Source: Methylophilus methylotrophus DSM 46235 = ATCC 53528
GTDB lineage: Bacteria > Pseudomonadota > Gammaproteobacteria > Burkholderiales > Methylophilaceae
DNA length: 64,000 nt
NCBI RefSeq assembly: GCF_000378225.1
Contig: NZ_KB905147.1
Span: 62,001-126,000, forward strand
Direction of reading: 5' to 3'
The stretch's first letter is position 1; each line of letters opens with the position of its first letter. Below the pieces are notes generated by a model, which searched no databases, had not been told where the DNA came from, and saw nothing but the letters and a program-made list of their open reading frames with translations. The translations under genes and the position numbers were made by a program. Shown here piece by piece: positions 18,412-29,364 of the stretch.

Positions 18412-19428
18412 ATGCGCCATTCATCTTATATATATTTGCTATCAGTATGCTTACTACTTGCACGCACCGCGCTTGCTGAACCAGATCACGAACTGGTTTA
18501 CCGCCTCAAAGCCTCTGTGGTCAAAGTCCATGCCATGACCGCCAGTGGCGGGCACGGCGTCGGCAGTGGTGTGGTGGTGGATAAAGATACCGTGGCCACC
18601 AACTGCCATGTACTAGCCAACAGTAGTGGCATCAGCATTTCCAAATTTGGCGATAGCATCAGTCCGACAGGCATGATTGCCGACTGGCGACATGATATCT
18701 GCCTGCTTAAATTCCAGTATCTTGAATTACCTGCCGTCAAAATGACTTCTGCGGCATCATTACATTACGGCGATGAAGTCTTTTCCATCGGCTTTCCTGG
18801 TGGCCCACCCAAACCGCAAACCATTAGCGGCAAGGTGCGCGCCTTATACCCTTATGATGACAGTCTGATTGTACGTACGGACGCCGCGTTTGTCATGGGC
18901 TCGAGTGGCAGCCCCACCTTTAACCAGGCGGGCGAACTCGTTTCTTTAAGCACGTTTAAAAGCCCGGGCAAACAGGCTTATTTTTACAGTGTGCCTGTCG
19001 AATGGATAGGAGCACTCATTCATAAAGAGGCGGCAACCACTACCGTACCTGCTGAACCTCCTTTCTGGGATTCGCCTCTGGAAGCCAGGCCTTACTGGAT
19101 GCAAGTGGTCCAGCCTTACCAAAGTGGCGACTGGTCATCGCTAGAAAAGATTTCCCGTTTATGGCTCACCCAACAACCCACCTCATCAGAAGCCTTTTTT
19201 TACCTCGCCAGCGCATTGCATGGGCAGGGCAAACTGAGTGAAGCACAACAGGCCTATGAACGCGCGACCACCTTGCAGCCTGCGCACATTGATGCCTGGA
19301 GCGGCCTTGCCCTGCTGGCGCAACAAACACAGCAGCCTGCCCTCCTGGCCAGCGCCGAGCAACATATCCAGCTGCTGGACAGCCAAGCCTGGCCGGATGT
19401 ACAGCAGCGCCTGCAAGAGGTGCGCTAG
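18412..19428 (+). CDS. Periplasmic trypsin-like serine protease with C-terminal TPR region
   Basis: 338 residues: a signal peptide (cleavage after about residue 22, TALA-EP), then a trypsin-like peptidase domain with His66 (TNCHV), Asp95 (RHDICLL) and Ser165 (GSSGSP). A C-terminal helical part holds at least one TPR-like unit (AFFYLASALHGQGKLSEAQQAYERATTLQP). There is no PDZ domain, so it is not a standard DegP. The start was set at the ATG at 18412 because GGAG lies just before it; an upstream TTG at 18382 is less likely. The TPR tail may bring substrates or partners. Target unknown. Confidence 0.8.
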   Translation: MRHSSYIYLLSVCLLLARTALAEPDHELVYRLKASVVKVHAMTASGGHGVGSGVVVDKDTVATNCHVLANSSGISISKFGDSISPTGMIADWRHDICLLKFQYLELPAVKMTSAASLHYGDEVFSIGFPGGPPKPQTISGKVRALYPYDDSLIVRTDAAFVMGSSGSPTFNQAGELVSLSTFKSPGKQAYFYSVPVEWIGALIHKEAATTTVPAEPPFWDSPLEARPYWMQVVQPYQSGDWSSLEKISRLWLTQQPTSSEAFFYLASALHGQGKLSEAQQAYERATTLQPAHIDAWSGLALLAQQTQQPALLASAEQHIQLLDSQAWPDVQQRLQEVR

Positions 19429-19491
19429 CATCATCAAGCGCGGCGGCTCTGATAGAATACGGTTTTTTGATGTTTACCAGATTGCATACTT

Positions 19492-20772
19492 ATGACCTCT
19501 CGCAACCAGCAACTGTTTGAAAAATCCCAGCAACTGATTCCCGGTGGCGTCAACTCACCGGTTAGGGCTTTCCGTAGCGTAGGAGGCACGCCTATTTTTT
19601 TCAAAAAAGGACTGGGCTCCAGGTTGTGGGATGCAGATGGCAAGGAATACATTGATTACATCAACTCCTGGGGACCGATGATTTTAGGCCATGCGCATCC
19701 TGAAGTGATCGCCGCCGTGCAACAAGCAGCCGCCAACAGCCTGAGTTTCGGCGCGCCGACTGGCCTCGAACTCGAAATGGCCGAGCTGATTAACAAACTG
19801 GTGCCCAGCATGGAGCAGGTCCGCCTGGTCAGTAGCGGCACCGAAGCCACCATGAGCGCCATCCGCGTGGCGCGTGGCTTTACCAAACGCAACAAAATCA
19901 TCAAATTTGAAGGCTGTTACCACGGCCACGCCGATGCTCTGCTGGTGAAAGCCGGTTCCGGCCTACTAACGTTTGGCGAGCCGAGTTCCGCTGGCGTGCC
20001 GCCAGAAGTGGCCGCTCATACGCTGACACTGGATTACAACAATACGCAAATGCTGAAAGACACCTTTTCCAGCATTGGTGATGAAATTGCCTGTGTGATT
20101 CTCGAGCCTGTGGTTGGCAATATGAACCTGATTGTCCCCCACCAGGAGTTCCTGCAAACCTTGCGTGAACTTTGTACAAAACACGGCACGGTATTGATTT
20201 TCGATGAAGTCATGACTGGTTTCCGCGTGGCACTGGGCGGCGCACAAGCCTTGTATGGCATCACACCAGACATGACCACCTTGGGCAAAGTGATCGGTGG
20301 CGGTTTGCCTGTTGGTGCCTTTGGTGGTCGCAAAGACATCATGAGCGTGCTGGCACCCTTGGGGCCGGTCTATCAGGCGGGCACACTGTCTGGCAACCCG
20401 GTGGCAGTGACTGCAGGCCTGACTACGCTGAAACTGATCCAGGCGCCAGGTTTTTACGATCAACTAACCGCGCAAACAGCCAAACTCATGGATGGCTTGA
20501 AACAAGCGGCACAAAAAGCAGGCGTGACGTTCAGCGCCCAAAGCGTGGGTGGCATGTTTGGCCTCTATTTCAGTGCAAGCAACCCGACCAGTTATGCCGA
20601 AATGATGCAGGCTGACAAAACGGCCTTTAACAAATTTTTCCATAGCATGCTGGATAGCGGCATTTATTTGGGCCCATCGGCGTTTGAAGCTGGCTTTGTG
20701 TCGGCCGCGCATACGGACGCCGATATTGAACAAACTGTACAGGCGGCAACCTCCGCATTTGCTGGCTTGTAA
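19492..20772 (+). CDS. hemL: Glutamate-1-semialdehyde 2,1-aminomutase
   Basis: A PLP enzyme that converts glutamate-1-semialdehyde to 5-aminolevulinate in the C5 haem pathway. The 426 residues contain the family N-terminus [17 protein letters not shown], the PLP-phosphate region [16 protein letters not shown], the cofactor Asp in FDEVMTGFR and the Schiff-base Lys in [17 protein letters not shown]. The downstream 12-base hairpin (20803-20839) may end the transcript. hemE of the same pathway lies at 27523. Confidence 0.97.
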   Translation: MTSRNQQLFEKSQQLIPGGVNSPVRAFRSVGGTPIFFKKGLGSRLWDADGKEYIDYINSWGPMILGHAHPEVIAAVQQAAANSLSFGAPTGLELEMAELINKLVPSMEQVRLVSSGTEATMSAIRVARGFTKRNKIIKFEGCYHGHADALLVKAGSGLLTFGEPSSAGVPPEVAAHTLTLDYNNTQMLKDTFSSIGDEIACVILEPVVGNMNLIVPHQEFLQTLRELCTKHGTVLIFDEVMTGFRVALGGAQALYGITPDMTTLGKVIGGGLPVGAFGGRKDIMSVLAPLGPVYQAGTLSGNPVAVTAGLTTLKLIQAPGFYDQLTAQTAKLMDGLKQAAQKAGVTFSAQSVGGMFGLYFSASNPTSYAEMMQADKTAFNKFFHSMLDSGIYLGPSAFEAGFVSAAHTDADIEQTVQAATSAFAGL

Positions 20773-20802
20773 GACAAGCCTTATCAAATCAGGCAATGAT
20801 GA

Positions 20803-20839
20803 ATGCCTGCCACACCATTCAAGAGGCTGTGGCAGGCAT
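20803..20839 (+). terminator. Possible hemL terminator hairpin without T-run
   Basis: ATGCCTGCCACA and TGTGGCAGGCAT are perfect 12-base arms with a 13-base loop, starting about 30 bases after the hemL stop. No uridine run follows, so it may be a factor-dependent stop or an mRNA-stabilising 3' structure. Confidence 0.5.
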
Positions 20840-21086
20840 CTGTGTCAACTCTTTGTAGCGGCCAGCCCCCCATCTTTCAGACGAAAGAAAATACTTGCCT
20901 ATAATACGTCGACATTTTCTTACAACCAACCCTTCCGCCTCACTTCCTCTACCCCAATTACCACCAAACACACCCGCAGAATCTTCACTACAGTACACTC
21001 AGTCACGTTTTAAATTGGTAAATAAAAACCATTCTCAATTGAAATGCAAAAAAAGTTTTATGCGCCATTTAACGCATGCTAAACAA

Positions 21087-21115
21087 TTGAAATTGCTAAA
21101 CTTTAACGGTATCAT
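21087..21115 (+). promoter_or_regulatory. Candidate gltB promoter
   Basis: TTGAAA and TATCAT are separated by exactly 17 bases and end about 40 bases before the chosen gltB start. A second -10 candidate, TATAAT at 20900-20905, has only a 4/6 match (TTCAGA) near -35. Confidence 0.5.
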
Positions 21116-21156
21116 TGAAGGTTCCTCCAAATGTTTTGTAAGTGAAGAATCTGGCA

Positions 21157-24100
21157 ATGGACATGCAGTCTGACAACAACGTGATGAGTGCTTCTCAAGA
21201 TACCGCAACCGCTCTGGACGACCAGCTTGGTTTAGCTCCGCAATCCCAGGGTTTATATGACAGACGCCACGAGAAAGATAGCTGTGGCGTAGGTTTTGTC
21301 GCCCATATTAAAGGCCAGAAAAGCCATGATATCGTCGCCAAGGGCCTGCAGCTGCTGGATAACCTGACCCATCGCGGCGCGACCGGTTACGACCCCAAAC
21401 TGGGTGACGGTGCAGGTTTGCTGATGCAAATGCCTGACACCTTCATGCGTGAAGAAGCCGCTAAACTGGGCATGACATTGCCAGCTGCCGGTCAATATGC
21501 GGTTGGCCAGGCCTTCTTGCCACAAAATGCAGCCAATCGCGCCAAATGCGAAGCCATTTTTGCGCAGATCATCGCTGAAGAAAACCAGACATTGCTGGGC
21601 TGGCGTGATGTGCCTGTCGACAACAGCAATATTGCGGATGCTGCACGCGCGGTTGAGCCTACGATGCGCCAGGTATTTATTGCCAGCACGGTTGCCGACA
21701 ACAATGCCTTTGAGCGTAAATGTTTTGTGATCCGCAAGCGGATCGAGCATGCAATTCGTGCGCTGAACCTGCAAGACAAAGCCCAGTTCTACATGCCCTC
21801 TTTCTCTTCCCGCACCATTGTCTACAAGGGCATGCTGCTGGCTAACGAAGTCGGTGTGTACTATAAAGATCTCAAAGACGAGCGCGTGGTCTCCGCATTA
21901 GCGCTGGTACACCAACGTTTTTCTACCAACACCTTCCCGGCCTGGGATCTGGCACATCCATTCCGCATGATTGCGCACAACGGTGAAATCAACACCGTAC
22001 AGGGCAACGTCAACTGGATGACGGCCCGTCACGAAACAATCAAGTCTGCCGTGTTGGGTGAAGACCTGGAAAAATTGTGGCCACTGATTGTAGAAGGCCA
22101 GTCCGACTCTGCCTGTTTCGACAACTGTTTGGAATTGCTGGTGGCTGGCGGCTATAGCCTGCCTCACGCCATGATGATGCTGATTCCGGAAGCCTGGAAC
22201 AACAACCCACTGATGGATGAAGACCGCCGCGCGTTTTACGAGTACCACGCTGCGATTATGGAACCATGGGATGGCCCAGCTGCCGTTGCGTTTACTGACG
22301 GCAAGATGATTGGTGCCACGCTTGATCGTAACGGTTTGCGTCCAGCACGTTACCTGGTGACTGAAGATGACATCGTCATGATGGCGTCTGAAATGGGTGT
22401 CATTACCTTCCCACAAGAAAAAATCGTCAAGAAATGGCGTTTGCAGCCAGGCAAAATGTTGTTGATCGACATGGAGCAGGGCCGCATCATCGACGATGAA
22501 GAAGTTAAAACCGAATTGGCCAAGGCGAAACCTTACCGCCAATGGATTGAGCAAACACGTTTCCACCTGGCTGAACTACCAAGCGTAGGCGCGGGCGAAA
22601 TCAGCCTGAAGGCTGATTTGCTGGATACGCAGCAAGCGTTTGGCTACTCACAGGAAGACCTGAAGTTTGTATTGCAGCCGATGATAGACAACGGCGAAGA
22701 AGGCTCTGGCTCTATGGGTAACGACGCGGCATTGCCCGTGTTGTCCAACAAAGCCAAAACCTTGTATAACTACTTCAAGCAGTTGTTTGCCCAGGTGACC
22801 AACCCGCCAATTGACCCGATTCGTGAAGAGCTGGTCATGTCTTTGGTAACATTTATTGGCCCTAAACCTAACCTGTTGGCAGTGGATGAAACCAACCCGC
22901 CATTACGTTTGGAGAGTAGCCAACCAGTATTGAGCCTGGATGGACTGGAAAAACTCAAACAAATCGAAACGCTGACCAAAGGCCAGTTCAAGTCTATCGT
23001 ACTCGACCTGACTTACGATGCGGCCAACGGCAAAGACGGCATGAAGCAAGCGCTGGACATCTTGCATGACCAGGCAGAAAAAGCCGTTCACGACGGTTAC
23101 AACGTATTAATCCTGTCTGACCGTGCCGTGTCGGCCAGCCGAATCGCGATTCCAGCCTTGCTGGCCTGTTCCGCGACGCATGAATTCCTGGTTAAAGCTG
23201 GACTGCGTACCAGCACAGGTCTGGTCATTGATACCGGTTCTGCACGTGAAGTGCATCACTTTGCCCTGCTGGCCGGTTACGGCGCTGAAGCCGTCTGCCC
23301 ATGGCTGGTCTATGAAACCATGAAGACATTGACCAGCGACGTTGAAAAAGCTGGCAAGAACTTCGTTAAGGCGATCGGCAAAGGCTTATACAAAGTCATG
23401 TCCAAAATGGGCATTTCGACTTACCAGTCTTACTGTGGCGCACAGATTTTTGAAGCCATTGGCTTGAATAGCCAGTTTGTAAACGACTACTTCACTGGCA
23501 CTGTCAGCCAGATTGAAGGCATAGGCCTGGAGCAAGTTGCCGAGGAAACTGTGCGCATGCATCAACAGGCTTTCGGTAATGATCCTGTGCTGTCCAACGC
23601 ACTGGAAGCAGGTGGCGAGTACGCCTTCCGCGTGCGTGGTGAAGAACACTTGTGGACACCGATGTCCATCAGCAAATTGCAAAATGCGACCCGCACTGGC
23701 AAATACGAAACCTACAAAGAATATGCTGCACTGATTAACGACCAGACCCGCCGTCATATGACATTGCGCGGCCTGTTCGAAATTAAATCCGCTGGTAAAG
23801 CGATTCCACTGGATCAAGTGGAGTCCGCCAAGGAAATCGTCAAACGCTTTGCGACGGGCGCCATGTCCTTGGGTTCTATTTCCACTGAAGCGCACGCCAC
23901 GTTGGCAATCGCCATGAACCGTATTGGTGGTAAATCCAACACTGGCGAAGGCGGTGAAGACGTTAAACGCTTCATTCCGGTACAAGTAGATTCCAGCATT
24001 GCCAAAGTGTTGGGTTCTGACCTGATCGAGGCCGATGTGGCCCTAAAAGCAGGCGACTCCCTGCGTTCACGCATCAAGCAAGTGGCTTCCGGCCGCTTTG

Positions 24101-25833
24101 GCGTCACCGCAGAGTACCTGTCTAGCGCTGACCAGATCCAGATCAAAATGGCGCAAGGTGCCAAGCCTGGTGAAGGTGGTCAGTTACCTGGTCACAAGGT
24201 TTCACCATACATTGCGAAATTGCGTTTCTCTGTGCCTGGCGTGGGCTTGATTTCACCACCGCCACACCATGACATTTACTCCATTGAAGATCTGGCACAG
24301 TTGATTCACGATTTGAAAAACGCCAATCCTAAAGCGTCTATCTCTGTCAAACTGGTGTCTGAAACCGGGATTGGTACAGTCGCTGCAGGTGTTGCCAAAG
24401 CCAAGTCCGATCACATTGTGGTCGCAGGCCACGACGGTGGTACGGGTGCTTCACCGATTTCATCCATCAAGCATGCTGGTACGCCATGGGAATTAGGTTT
24501 GGCCGAAACCCAGCAAACCCTGGTCTTGAACCAGTTGCGTGGCCGCGTGGTGGTACAGGTGGATGGCCAGATGAAAACTGGCCGCGACGTGCTGATTGGC
24601 GCCCTGCTGGGTGCCGATGAGTTCGGTTTTGCCACCGCGCCGCTAGTGGTTGAAGGCTGTATCATGATGCGTAAGTGTCACCTGAACACCTGTCCGGTTG
24701 GCGTCGCGACACAAGATCCCGAGTTACGCAAGAAATTTACCGGCCAGCCTGAGCATGTGGTGAACTACTTCTTCTTTGTAGCTGAAGAAGTGCGCGAACT
24801 GATGGCCAGCATTGGGATTGCCAAGTTTGATGACCTGATTGGCCGTGCCGACTTGCTGGACATGAAAGCGGGTATTGAGCACTGGAAAATCAATGGCCTG
24901 GACTTCAGCAAGGTATTCCACTTGCCAGACATGCCAGCCAGCGTCTCACGTAAGAACAATGACGTGCAGGACCATGGTCTGGTTAAGGCGCTGGACAACA
25001 AATTGATTGAGCTGGCTAAACCAGCCCTGGAAAAAGGCGAAAAGGTCAGCATTGACCTGCCTATCGTAAATACCAACCGTACCGTAGGTACCATGCTGTC
25101 TCATGAAGTGGCGAGCCGGTATGGTCATGATGGTTTGCCAGATGGCACCATCAGCGTTAAGTTTACTGGTACCTCCGGCCAGAGTTTCGCCGCATTCCTG
25201 GCCAAAGGTATTACCTTTGAACTAACGGGCGAAGGTAATGACTACGTAGGTAAAGGCCTGTGTGGTGGCCGCATCATTATCAAACCACCAGCAACCTTCC
25301 GCGGCTTGTCATACGAGAACATTATTGTCGGCAACACTGTCATGTATGGTGCAACTACTGGCCAAAGCTTCTTCAGTGGCGTGGCTGGCGAGCGCTTCTG
25401 TGTACGTAACTCAGGCGCAACTGCCGTGGTCGAAGGCGTGGGCAACCATGGCTGTGAATACATGACTGGCGGTACCGTGCTGGTGCTAGGTCAAACCGGC
25501 CAGAACTTCGCAGCCGGCATGAGTGGTGGCATCGCTTACGTCTATGACATCGACGGCCAGTTCGCCCAGCGCTGCAACATGAGCATGGTGTCACTGGAAA
25601 AGGTCGAAGCTGCCGAAGCCGATGTAGGCAAAGTGCAGCATCTGGGTCAGCCTGATGAAGTCATTCTGAAAGGCCTGATTGAGCAGCATTTGGCACTGAC
25701 AGGCAGTCCACGTGCCAAAGAGCTGCTGGCTGACTGGCCGATTTCACGTGCGAAATTCGTGAAAGTATTCCCTAACGAATACAAACGCGCACTGACCGAA
25801 ATGGCTGCAGCTTCTGCCAAACAAGCCGCTTAA
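21157..25833 (+). CDS. gltB: Glutamate synthase (NADPH) large subunit
   Basis: Transfers the glutamine amide to 2-oxoglutarate; with GltD it forms GOGAT, the main ammonia-assimilating route with glutamine synthetase. The domains in order are an N-terminal glutaminase with nucleophile Cys43 (KDSCGVGF, after a short propeptide), a central domain, the FMN-binding synthase domain ([25 protein letters not shown]) with the [3Fe-4S] cysteines in [18 protein letters not shown], and the C-terminal beta-helix GXGXG domain. It is about 1558 residues. I chose the ATG at 21157, which has GAAGA 8 bases upstream; GTG 21142 and ATG 21163 are alternatives. Confidence 0.97.
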   Translation: MDMQSDNNVMSASQDTATALDDQLGLAPQSQGLYDRRHEKDSCGVGFVAHIKGQKSHDIVAKGLQLLDNLTHRGATGYDPKLGDGAGLLMQMPDTFMREEAAKLGMTLPAAGQYAVGQAFLPQNAANRAKCEAIFAQIIAEENQTLLGWRDVPVDNSNIADAARAVEPTMRQVFIASTVADNNAFERKCFVIRKRIEHAIRALNLQDKAQFYMPSFSSRTIVYKGMLLANEVGVYYKDLKDERVVSALALVHQRFSTNTFPAWDLAHPFRMIAHNGEINTVQGNVNWMTARHETIKSAVLGEDLEKLWPLIVEGQSDSACFDNCLELLVAGGYSLPHAMMMLIPEAWNNNPLMDEDRRAFYEYHAAIMEPWDGPAAVAFTDGKMIGATLDRNGLRPARYLVTEDDIVMMASEMGVITFPQEKIVKKWRLQPGKMLLIDMEQGRIIDDEEVKTELAKAKPYRQWIEQTRFHLAELPSVGAGEISLKADLLDTQQAFGYSQEDLKFVLQPMIDNGEEGSGSMGNDAALPVLSNKAKTLYNYFKQLFAQVTNPPIDPIREELVMSLVTFIGPKPNLLAVDETNPPLRLESSQPVLSLDGLEKLKQIETLTKGQFKSIVLDLTYDAANGKDGMKQALDILHDQAEKAVHDGYNVLILSDRAVSASRIAIPALLACSATHEFLVKAGLRTSTGLVIDTGSAREVHHFALLAGYGAEAVCPWLVYETMKTLTSDVEKAGKNFVKAIGKGLYKVMSKMGISTYQSYCGAQIFEAIGLNSQFVNDYFTGTVSQIEGIGLEQVAEETVRMHQQAFGNDPVLSNALEAGGEYAFRVRGEEHLWTPMSISKLQNATRTGKYETYKEYAALINDQTRRHMTLRGLFEIKSAGKAIPLDQVESAKEIVKRFATGAMSLGSISTEAHATLAIAMNRIGGKSNTGEGGEDVKRFIPVQVDSSIAKVLGSDLIEADVALKAGDSLRSRIKQVASGRFGVTAEYLSSADQIQIKMAQGAKPGEGGQLPGHKVSPYIAKLRFSVPGVGLISPPPHHDIYSIEDLAQLIHDLKNANPKASISVKLVSETGIGTVAAGVAKAKSDHIVVAGHDGGTGASPISSIKHAGTPWELGLAETQQTLVLNQLRGRVVVQVDGQMKTGRDVLIGALLGADEFGFATAPLVVEGCIMMRKCHLNTCPVGVATQDPELRKKFTGQPEHVVNYFFFVAEEVRELMASIGIAKFDDLIGRADLLDMKAGIEHWKINGLDFSKVFHLPDMPASVSRKNNDVQDHGLVKALDNKLIELAKPALEKGEKVSIDLPIVNTNRTVGTMLSHEVASRYGHDGLPDGTISVKFTGTSGQSFAAFLAKGITFELTGEGNDYVGKGLCGGRIIIKPPATFRGLSYENIIVGNTVMYGATTGQSFFSGVAGERFCVRNSGATAVVEGVGNHGCEYMTGGTVLVLGQTGQNFAAGMSGGIAYVYDIDGQFAQRCNMSMVSLEKVEAAEADVGKVQHLGQPDEVILKGLIEQHLALTGSPRAKELLADWPISRAKFVKVFPNEYKRALTEMAAASAKQAA

Positions 25834-25852
25834 TCGTTTTTGTTAATTGAAT

Positions 25853-25876
25853 GCCCCGCCAAAAGCGGGGCCTTGT
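25853..25876 (+). terminator. Weak hairpin between gltB and gltD
   Basis: GCCCCGC and GCGGGGC with a 5-base loop are followed only by CTTGTT. It is probably an attenuator or stabilising hairpin that sets the gltB to gltD ratio rather than a full stop. Confidence 0.5.
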
Positions 25877-25920
25877 TAAGGTTGCGCGTGAACGACGCAA
25901 CAGGGAAGAGATGATTTCAC

Positions 25921-27348
25921 ATGGGTAAAGTCACAGGTTTTATGGAATTTGACCGTCTGGCAGAAGAAAATCTGCCAGTGAAAGAGCGCGTCAAAAACTA
26001 CAAAGAGTTCGTCCTGCATTTGACAGACGACCAGGCCAAACAGCAAGGTGCCCGCTGCATGGATTGCGGCATCCCTTTCTGTACCACTGGCTGTCCGATC
26101 AACAACATCATTCCGGACTGGAATGACCTGGTATATCACCAGGACTGGCGCACCGCGATTGATGTGTTGCACTCCACCAACAACTTCCCTGATTTTACCG
26201 GCCGTATTTGCCCGGCACCATGTGAGGCGGCCTGTACGCTCAACATTAACAACGATGCCGTCGGAATCAAATCCATCGAGCACGCGATTATCGACAAAGC
26301 CTGGGAAAACGGTTGGGTCACTCCACAGATCAACCCAAACAAAACCGGCAAGAAAATTGCAATTGTAGGCTCAGGCCCGGCAGGCCTGGCAGCCGCCCAA
26401 CAATTAGCACGTGCAGGTCATGAAGTTACCGTGTTTGAGAAAAATGACCGTATCGGTGGCTTGCTGCGCTACGGCATCCCAGACTTTAAACTGGACAAAT
26501 CCAATATTGACCGCCGCATCGCTCAAATGGAAGCCGAAGGCGTGACCTTCAAGGTCAACCAGAATGTAGGCGAAAACGTGAGTGCCGCTGATCTGGAACG
26601 CGATTTTGATGCGGTCATCCTCGCAGGTGGTGCTGAATTACCTCGCGACCTGCCTGTGCCAGGCCGTGAACTGGATGGCGTACATTTCGCCATGGATTTC
26701 CTGACACCAAACAACAAGATGGTGGCAGGTGACAATGTGCCCAACCAGATCAAGGCGACAGGCAAGCACGTGGTGGTGATTGGTGGCGGTGACACCGGTT
26801 CTGACTGCGTGGGCACTTCCAACCGCCACGGCGCAGCCAGCATCACGCAATTCGAGTTGATGCCACAACCGCCAGAAAAAGAAAATAAATCCCTGGTATG
26901 GCCAAACTGGCCACTCAAAATGCGGACTTCCAGCTCACACGAAGAAGGGGCAGCGCGTGACTGGTCGATCACCACCAAAGAGCTGATCGGCGAGAACGGA
27001 AAATTGACCGCACTCAAAGGCGCACGTGTAGAGTGGAAAGACGGCAAAATGGTTGAAGTGCCTGGTTCTGAATTCACCATTAAGGCTGATCTGGTATTCC
27101 TGGCCATGGGCTTTGTTTCACCAGTACAAAAAGTGCTGGACGCCTTTGGTGTGGAAAAAGATAATCGTGGCAATGCCAAAGCGACTACTGAAGGTGAAGG
27201 CTGCTACAAAACCAGCAAGGCCAAAGTGTTTGCTGCGGGCGATATTCGCCGTGGTCAATCCCTGGTAGTGTGGGCTATCCGTGAAGGCCGTCAGTGCGCA
27301 CGTGAAGTCGATGCGTTCCTAATGGGCAGCTCTACCCTGCCACGTTAA
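25921..27348 (+). CDS. gltD: Glutamate synthase (NADPH) small subunit
   Basis: Supplies electrons from NADPH through FAD and [4Fe-4S] clusters to GltB. The N-terminal cluster cysteines are seen in [17 protein letters not shown] and CPAPCEAAC. The FAD motif is [17 protein letters not shown] and the NADPH motif is [10 protein letters not shown]. The length is 475 residues. It lies 87 bases after gltB, with its own terminator at 27372. Confidence 0.97.
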   Translation: MGKVTGFMEFDRLAEENLPVKERVKNYKEFVLHLTDDQAKQQGARCMDCGIPFCTTGCPINNIIPDWNDLVYHQDWRTAIDVLHSTNNFPDFTGRICPAPCEAACTLNINNDAVGIKSIEHAIIDKAWENGWVTPQINPNKTGKKIAIVGSGPAGLAAAQQLARAGHEVTVFEKNDRIGGLLRYGIPDFKLDKSNIDRRIAQMEAEGVTFKVNQNVGENVSAADLERDFDAVILAGGAELPRDLPVPGRELDGVHFAMDFLTPNNKMVAGDNVPNQIKATGKHVVVIGGGDTGSDCVGTSNRHGAASITQFELMPQPPEKENKSLVWPNWPLKMRTSSSHEEGAARDWSITTKELIGENGKLTALKGARVEWKDGKMVEVPGSEFTIKADLVFLAMGFVSPVQKVLDAFGVEKDNRGNAKATTEGEGCYKTSKAKVFAAGDIRRGQSLVVWAIREGRQCAREVDAFLMGSSTLPR

Positions 27349-27371
27349 TACAGCGACACCGCAACATGCCT

Positions 27372-27401
27372 AAAACGCCGATGCCTGTCATCGGCGTTTT
27401 T
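27372..27401 (+). terminator. Terminator of gltD
   Basis: ACGCCGAT and ATCGGCGT arms are preceded by A4 and followed by a T5 run, 24 bases after the gltD stop. Confidence 0.88.
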
Positions 27402-27522
27402 ATTTGTCATATCGCAAAAAAACCGCATTCTTTCAGATAAAACAACAGCTTGGCCTTTATAATCATGTTTTTAGATGTTGTTGGCATGAACACAACAACC
27501 CACGCAACCGAAACCAGAGCAA

Positions 27523-28602
27523 ATGACCACTCTCCAAAACGACACCTTCTTGCGCGCCCTGTTACGCCAACCTACTGAATACACGCCAGTCTGGATGATG
27601 CGTCAGGCTGGGCGTTACCTGCCGGAATACCGTGAAAGCCGTAAAACCGCGGGCAGTTTTATGCAATTATGCCAAAGCCCGGCATTTGCGACCGAAGTGA
27701 CTCTGCAACCGTTGGACCGTTATCCACAACTAGATGCTGCCATCTTGTTTAGCGACATCCTAACCGTGCCAGACGCCATGGGCTTGGGCTTGTATTTTGA
27801 AGAAGGCGAGGGCCCTAAATTTGAGCGGACTTTGCAAGCTGAGGAAGATATCCTCAAACTTGAAGTGCCTGACATGGCCAAGCTGCAATATGTGTTTGAC
27901 GCTGTCAGTAGCATCCGTAAGGCATTAAATGGCCGCGTGCCCTTGATCGGTTTCTCCGGCAGCCCATGGACTCTGGCGACCTATATGGTAGAAGGCAAAG
28001 GTGGCACGGACTTCCTGGCTACAAAAAAAATGGGATATGCCAGACCAGAGCTGCTGCATCGCATTCTGGACATCACTGCACAAACGGTGACTCAGTATCT
28101 CAACGCGCAAATTGCTGCGGGTGCCCAAGCCGTGATGATTTTCGACTCCTGGGGCGGCGCACTTTCGCATGATGCTTATACCGAGTTTTCACTCAACTAT
28201 ATGCAAAAAATTGTCTCTGGCCTGACCAAGACAGCCGAAGGCAAAACAGTGCCTAGCATCGTCTTTACCAAAGGGGGCGGTTTGTGGCTGGAAGCACAAG
28301 CGGCCATCGGCGCAGATGCCCTTGGGCTGGACTGGACAGTAGACCTTGGTCAAGCGCGCCAGCGCGTGGGTAACAAAGTGGCGCTGCAAGGCAATATGGA
28401 TCCGGCCATTCTACTGAGCTCACCAGCAGCGATTGAAAAAGAAGTGGCCCGTATACTGGCTAGCTACGGAAACGGTCACGGGCATATCTTTAATCTTGGC
28501 CATGGCATCACGCAGTGGACACCGCCAGAGCATGCCGCCTGCATGCTGGAAACCCTGCGCAAACTGAGTCCGACATATCATCAATCACTTAGAGCCTGTT
28601 AA
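27523..28602 (+). CDS. hemE: Uroporphyrinogen decarboxylase
   Basis: Removes four carboxyl groups from uroporphyrinogen III to give coproporphyrinogen III in haem synthesis. It shows the family signatures [15 protein letters not shown] (near residue 24) and [13 protein letters not shown] (near 144) and is 359 residues long. It is monocistronic, with a terminator at 28615. Confidence 0.97.
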   Translation: MTTLQNDTFLRALLRQPTEYTPVWMMRQAGRYLPEYRESRKTAGSFMQLCQSPAFATEVTLQPLDRYPQLDAAILFSDILTVPDAMGLGLYFEEGEGPKFERTLQAEEDILKLEVPDMAKLQYVFDAVSSIRKALNGRVPLIGFSGSPWTLATYMVEGKGGTDFLATKKMGYARPELLHRILDITAQTVTQYLNAQIAAGAQAVMIFDSWGGALSHDAYTEFSLNYMQKIVSGLTKTAEGKTVPSIVFTKGGGLWLEAQAAIGADALGLDWTVDLGQARQRVGNKVALQGNMDPAILLSSPAAIEKEVARILASYGNGHGHIFNLGHGITQWTPPEHAACMLETLRKLSPTYHQSLRAC

Positions 28603-28614
28603 CACAGCAATCAC

Positions 28615-28645
28615 AAAAAAGCCCCTCCATGTGACGGGGCTTTTT
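28615..28645. terminator. Terminator between hemE and cytochrome b561 gene
   Basis: GCCCC and GGGGC arms are flanked by A6 and T5. It lies between the convergent hemE and cytochrome b561 genes and can serve both. Confidence 0.82.
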
Positions 28646-28664
28646 AATAACCAGTAAAGTGTGA

Positions 28665-29261
28665 CTACTTCAGAGACATTCTGGACATGGTCTCATCCTT
28701 GTCAATGAATTTGTGCTTGAGCGCACCCAACACATGCACAATCAGCAACACAACCAACAGATTAGCACCAAACTCATGTAACTCCTCATAAGTATGACGC
28801 ATCGCTTTATCATCCACACCATCAAGAACATGCAATCCAAACCAGTTGATTCCAAACTTGCTATTCAGTGACATCAGCAATCCCGTCAGCGGAATCGCAA
28901 TCATGAGCAAGTAAAACAAGTGATGCGTACCCGTCGCCAACTTTCGCTCCCAAACACGATAGCTACTCAGCATCACAGGTGGCTTATGGGTAATTCGCCA
29001 ATACAGTCTTAACAATACCAGCGCAAACAGTGTGAGACCGACAGATTTGTGAAGATTAAAATAAAACATGCGTGGACTGCCTGGCTCGGAGAGTTGCCAG
29101 GTATAAAGTCCCCAGTCAAACAAGTCGAATGCGATTTGCTTGGGGCCATCTTTTGGTAAGTCAGTCATATACCAACCCAATCCAATCATGAAGAAAATGG
29201 CAAGGGCAATCAGCCAGTGCAAAATAATCGCCACTTTGGTGTAACGCTGGGTTGAACTCAT
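28665..29261 (-). CDS. Cytochrome b561 family protein
   Basis: A 198-residue four-helix membrane protein that binds two b-type haems, with candidate haem-ligand His in ILHWLIALAIF, LHKSVGLTLF, THHLFYLLMIAIP and VHVLGALKHKF. Proteins of this kind pass electrons between quinol and periplasmic partners and are often called superoxide:quinone reductases, as for E. coli CybB. It is divergent from the secreted metallo-hydrolase at 29365, so the two may share control. An acceptor is not evident. Confidence 0.88.
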   Translation of the reverse strand: MSSTQRYTKVAIILHWLIALAIFFMIGLGWYMTDLPKDGPKQIAFDLFDWGLYTWQLSEPGSPRMFYFNLHKSVGLTLFALVLLRLYWRITHKPPVMLSSYRVWERKLATGTHHLFYLLMIAIPLTGLLMSLNSKFGINWFGLHVLDGVDDKAMRHTYEELHEFGANLLVVLLIVHVLGALKHKFIDKDETMSRMSLK

Positions 29262-29364
29262 TGAATCTCCTTTGTTGGTTGAGGTGACCAGCCTGTGACA
29301 GTGGTCACTTTGATGCCACGCATGAATTGTTTATGATGCATGAATCATTCATGGGTGAGCCGTC

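Larger units (their letters stand above)
20773..21156 (+). other. gltB upstream region with hairpin and two candidate promoters
   Basis: The 384-base gap between hemL and gltB has no supported protein gene. It contains a perfect 12-base stem at 20803-20839, a promoter-like TATAAT at 20900-20905, and a better-placed TTGAAA-N17-TATCAT at 21087-21115. If the distal promoter is used, gltB has a leader of about 240 bases, long enough for regulation. Confidence 0.5.

Noticed and set aside
21253..25594. Many antisense open frames within gltB
   Set aside because: They mirror the codon bias of gltB and have no ribosome sites or recognisable products.
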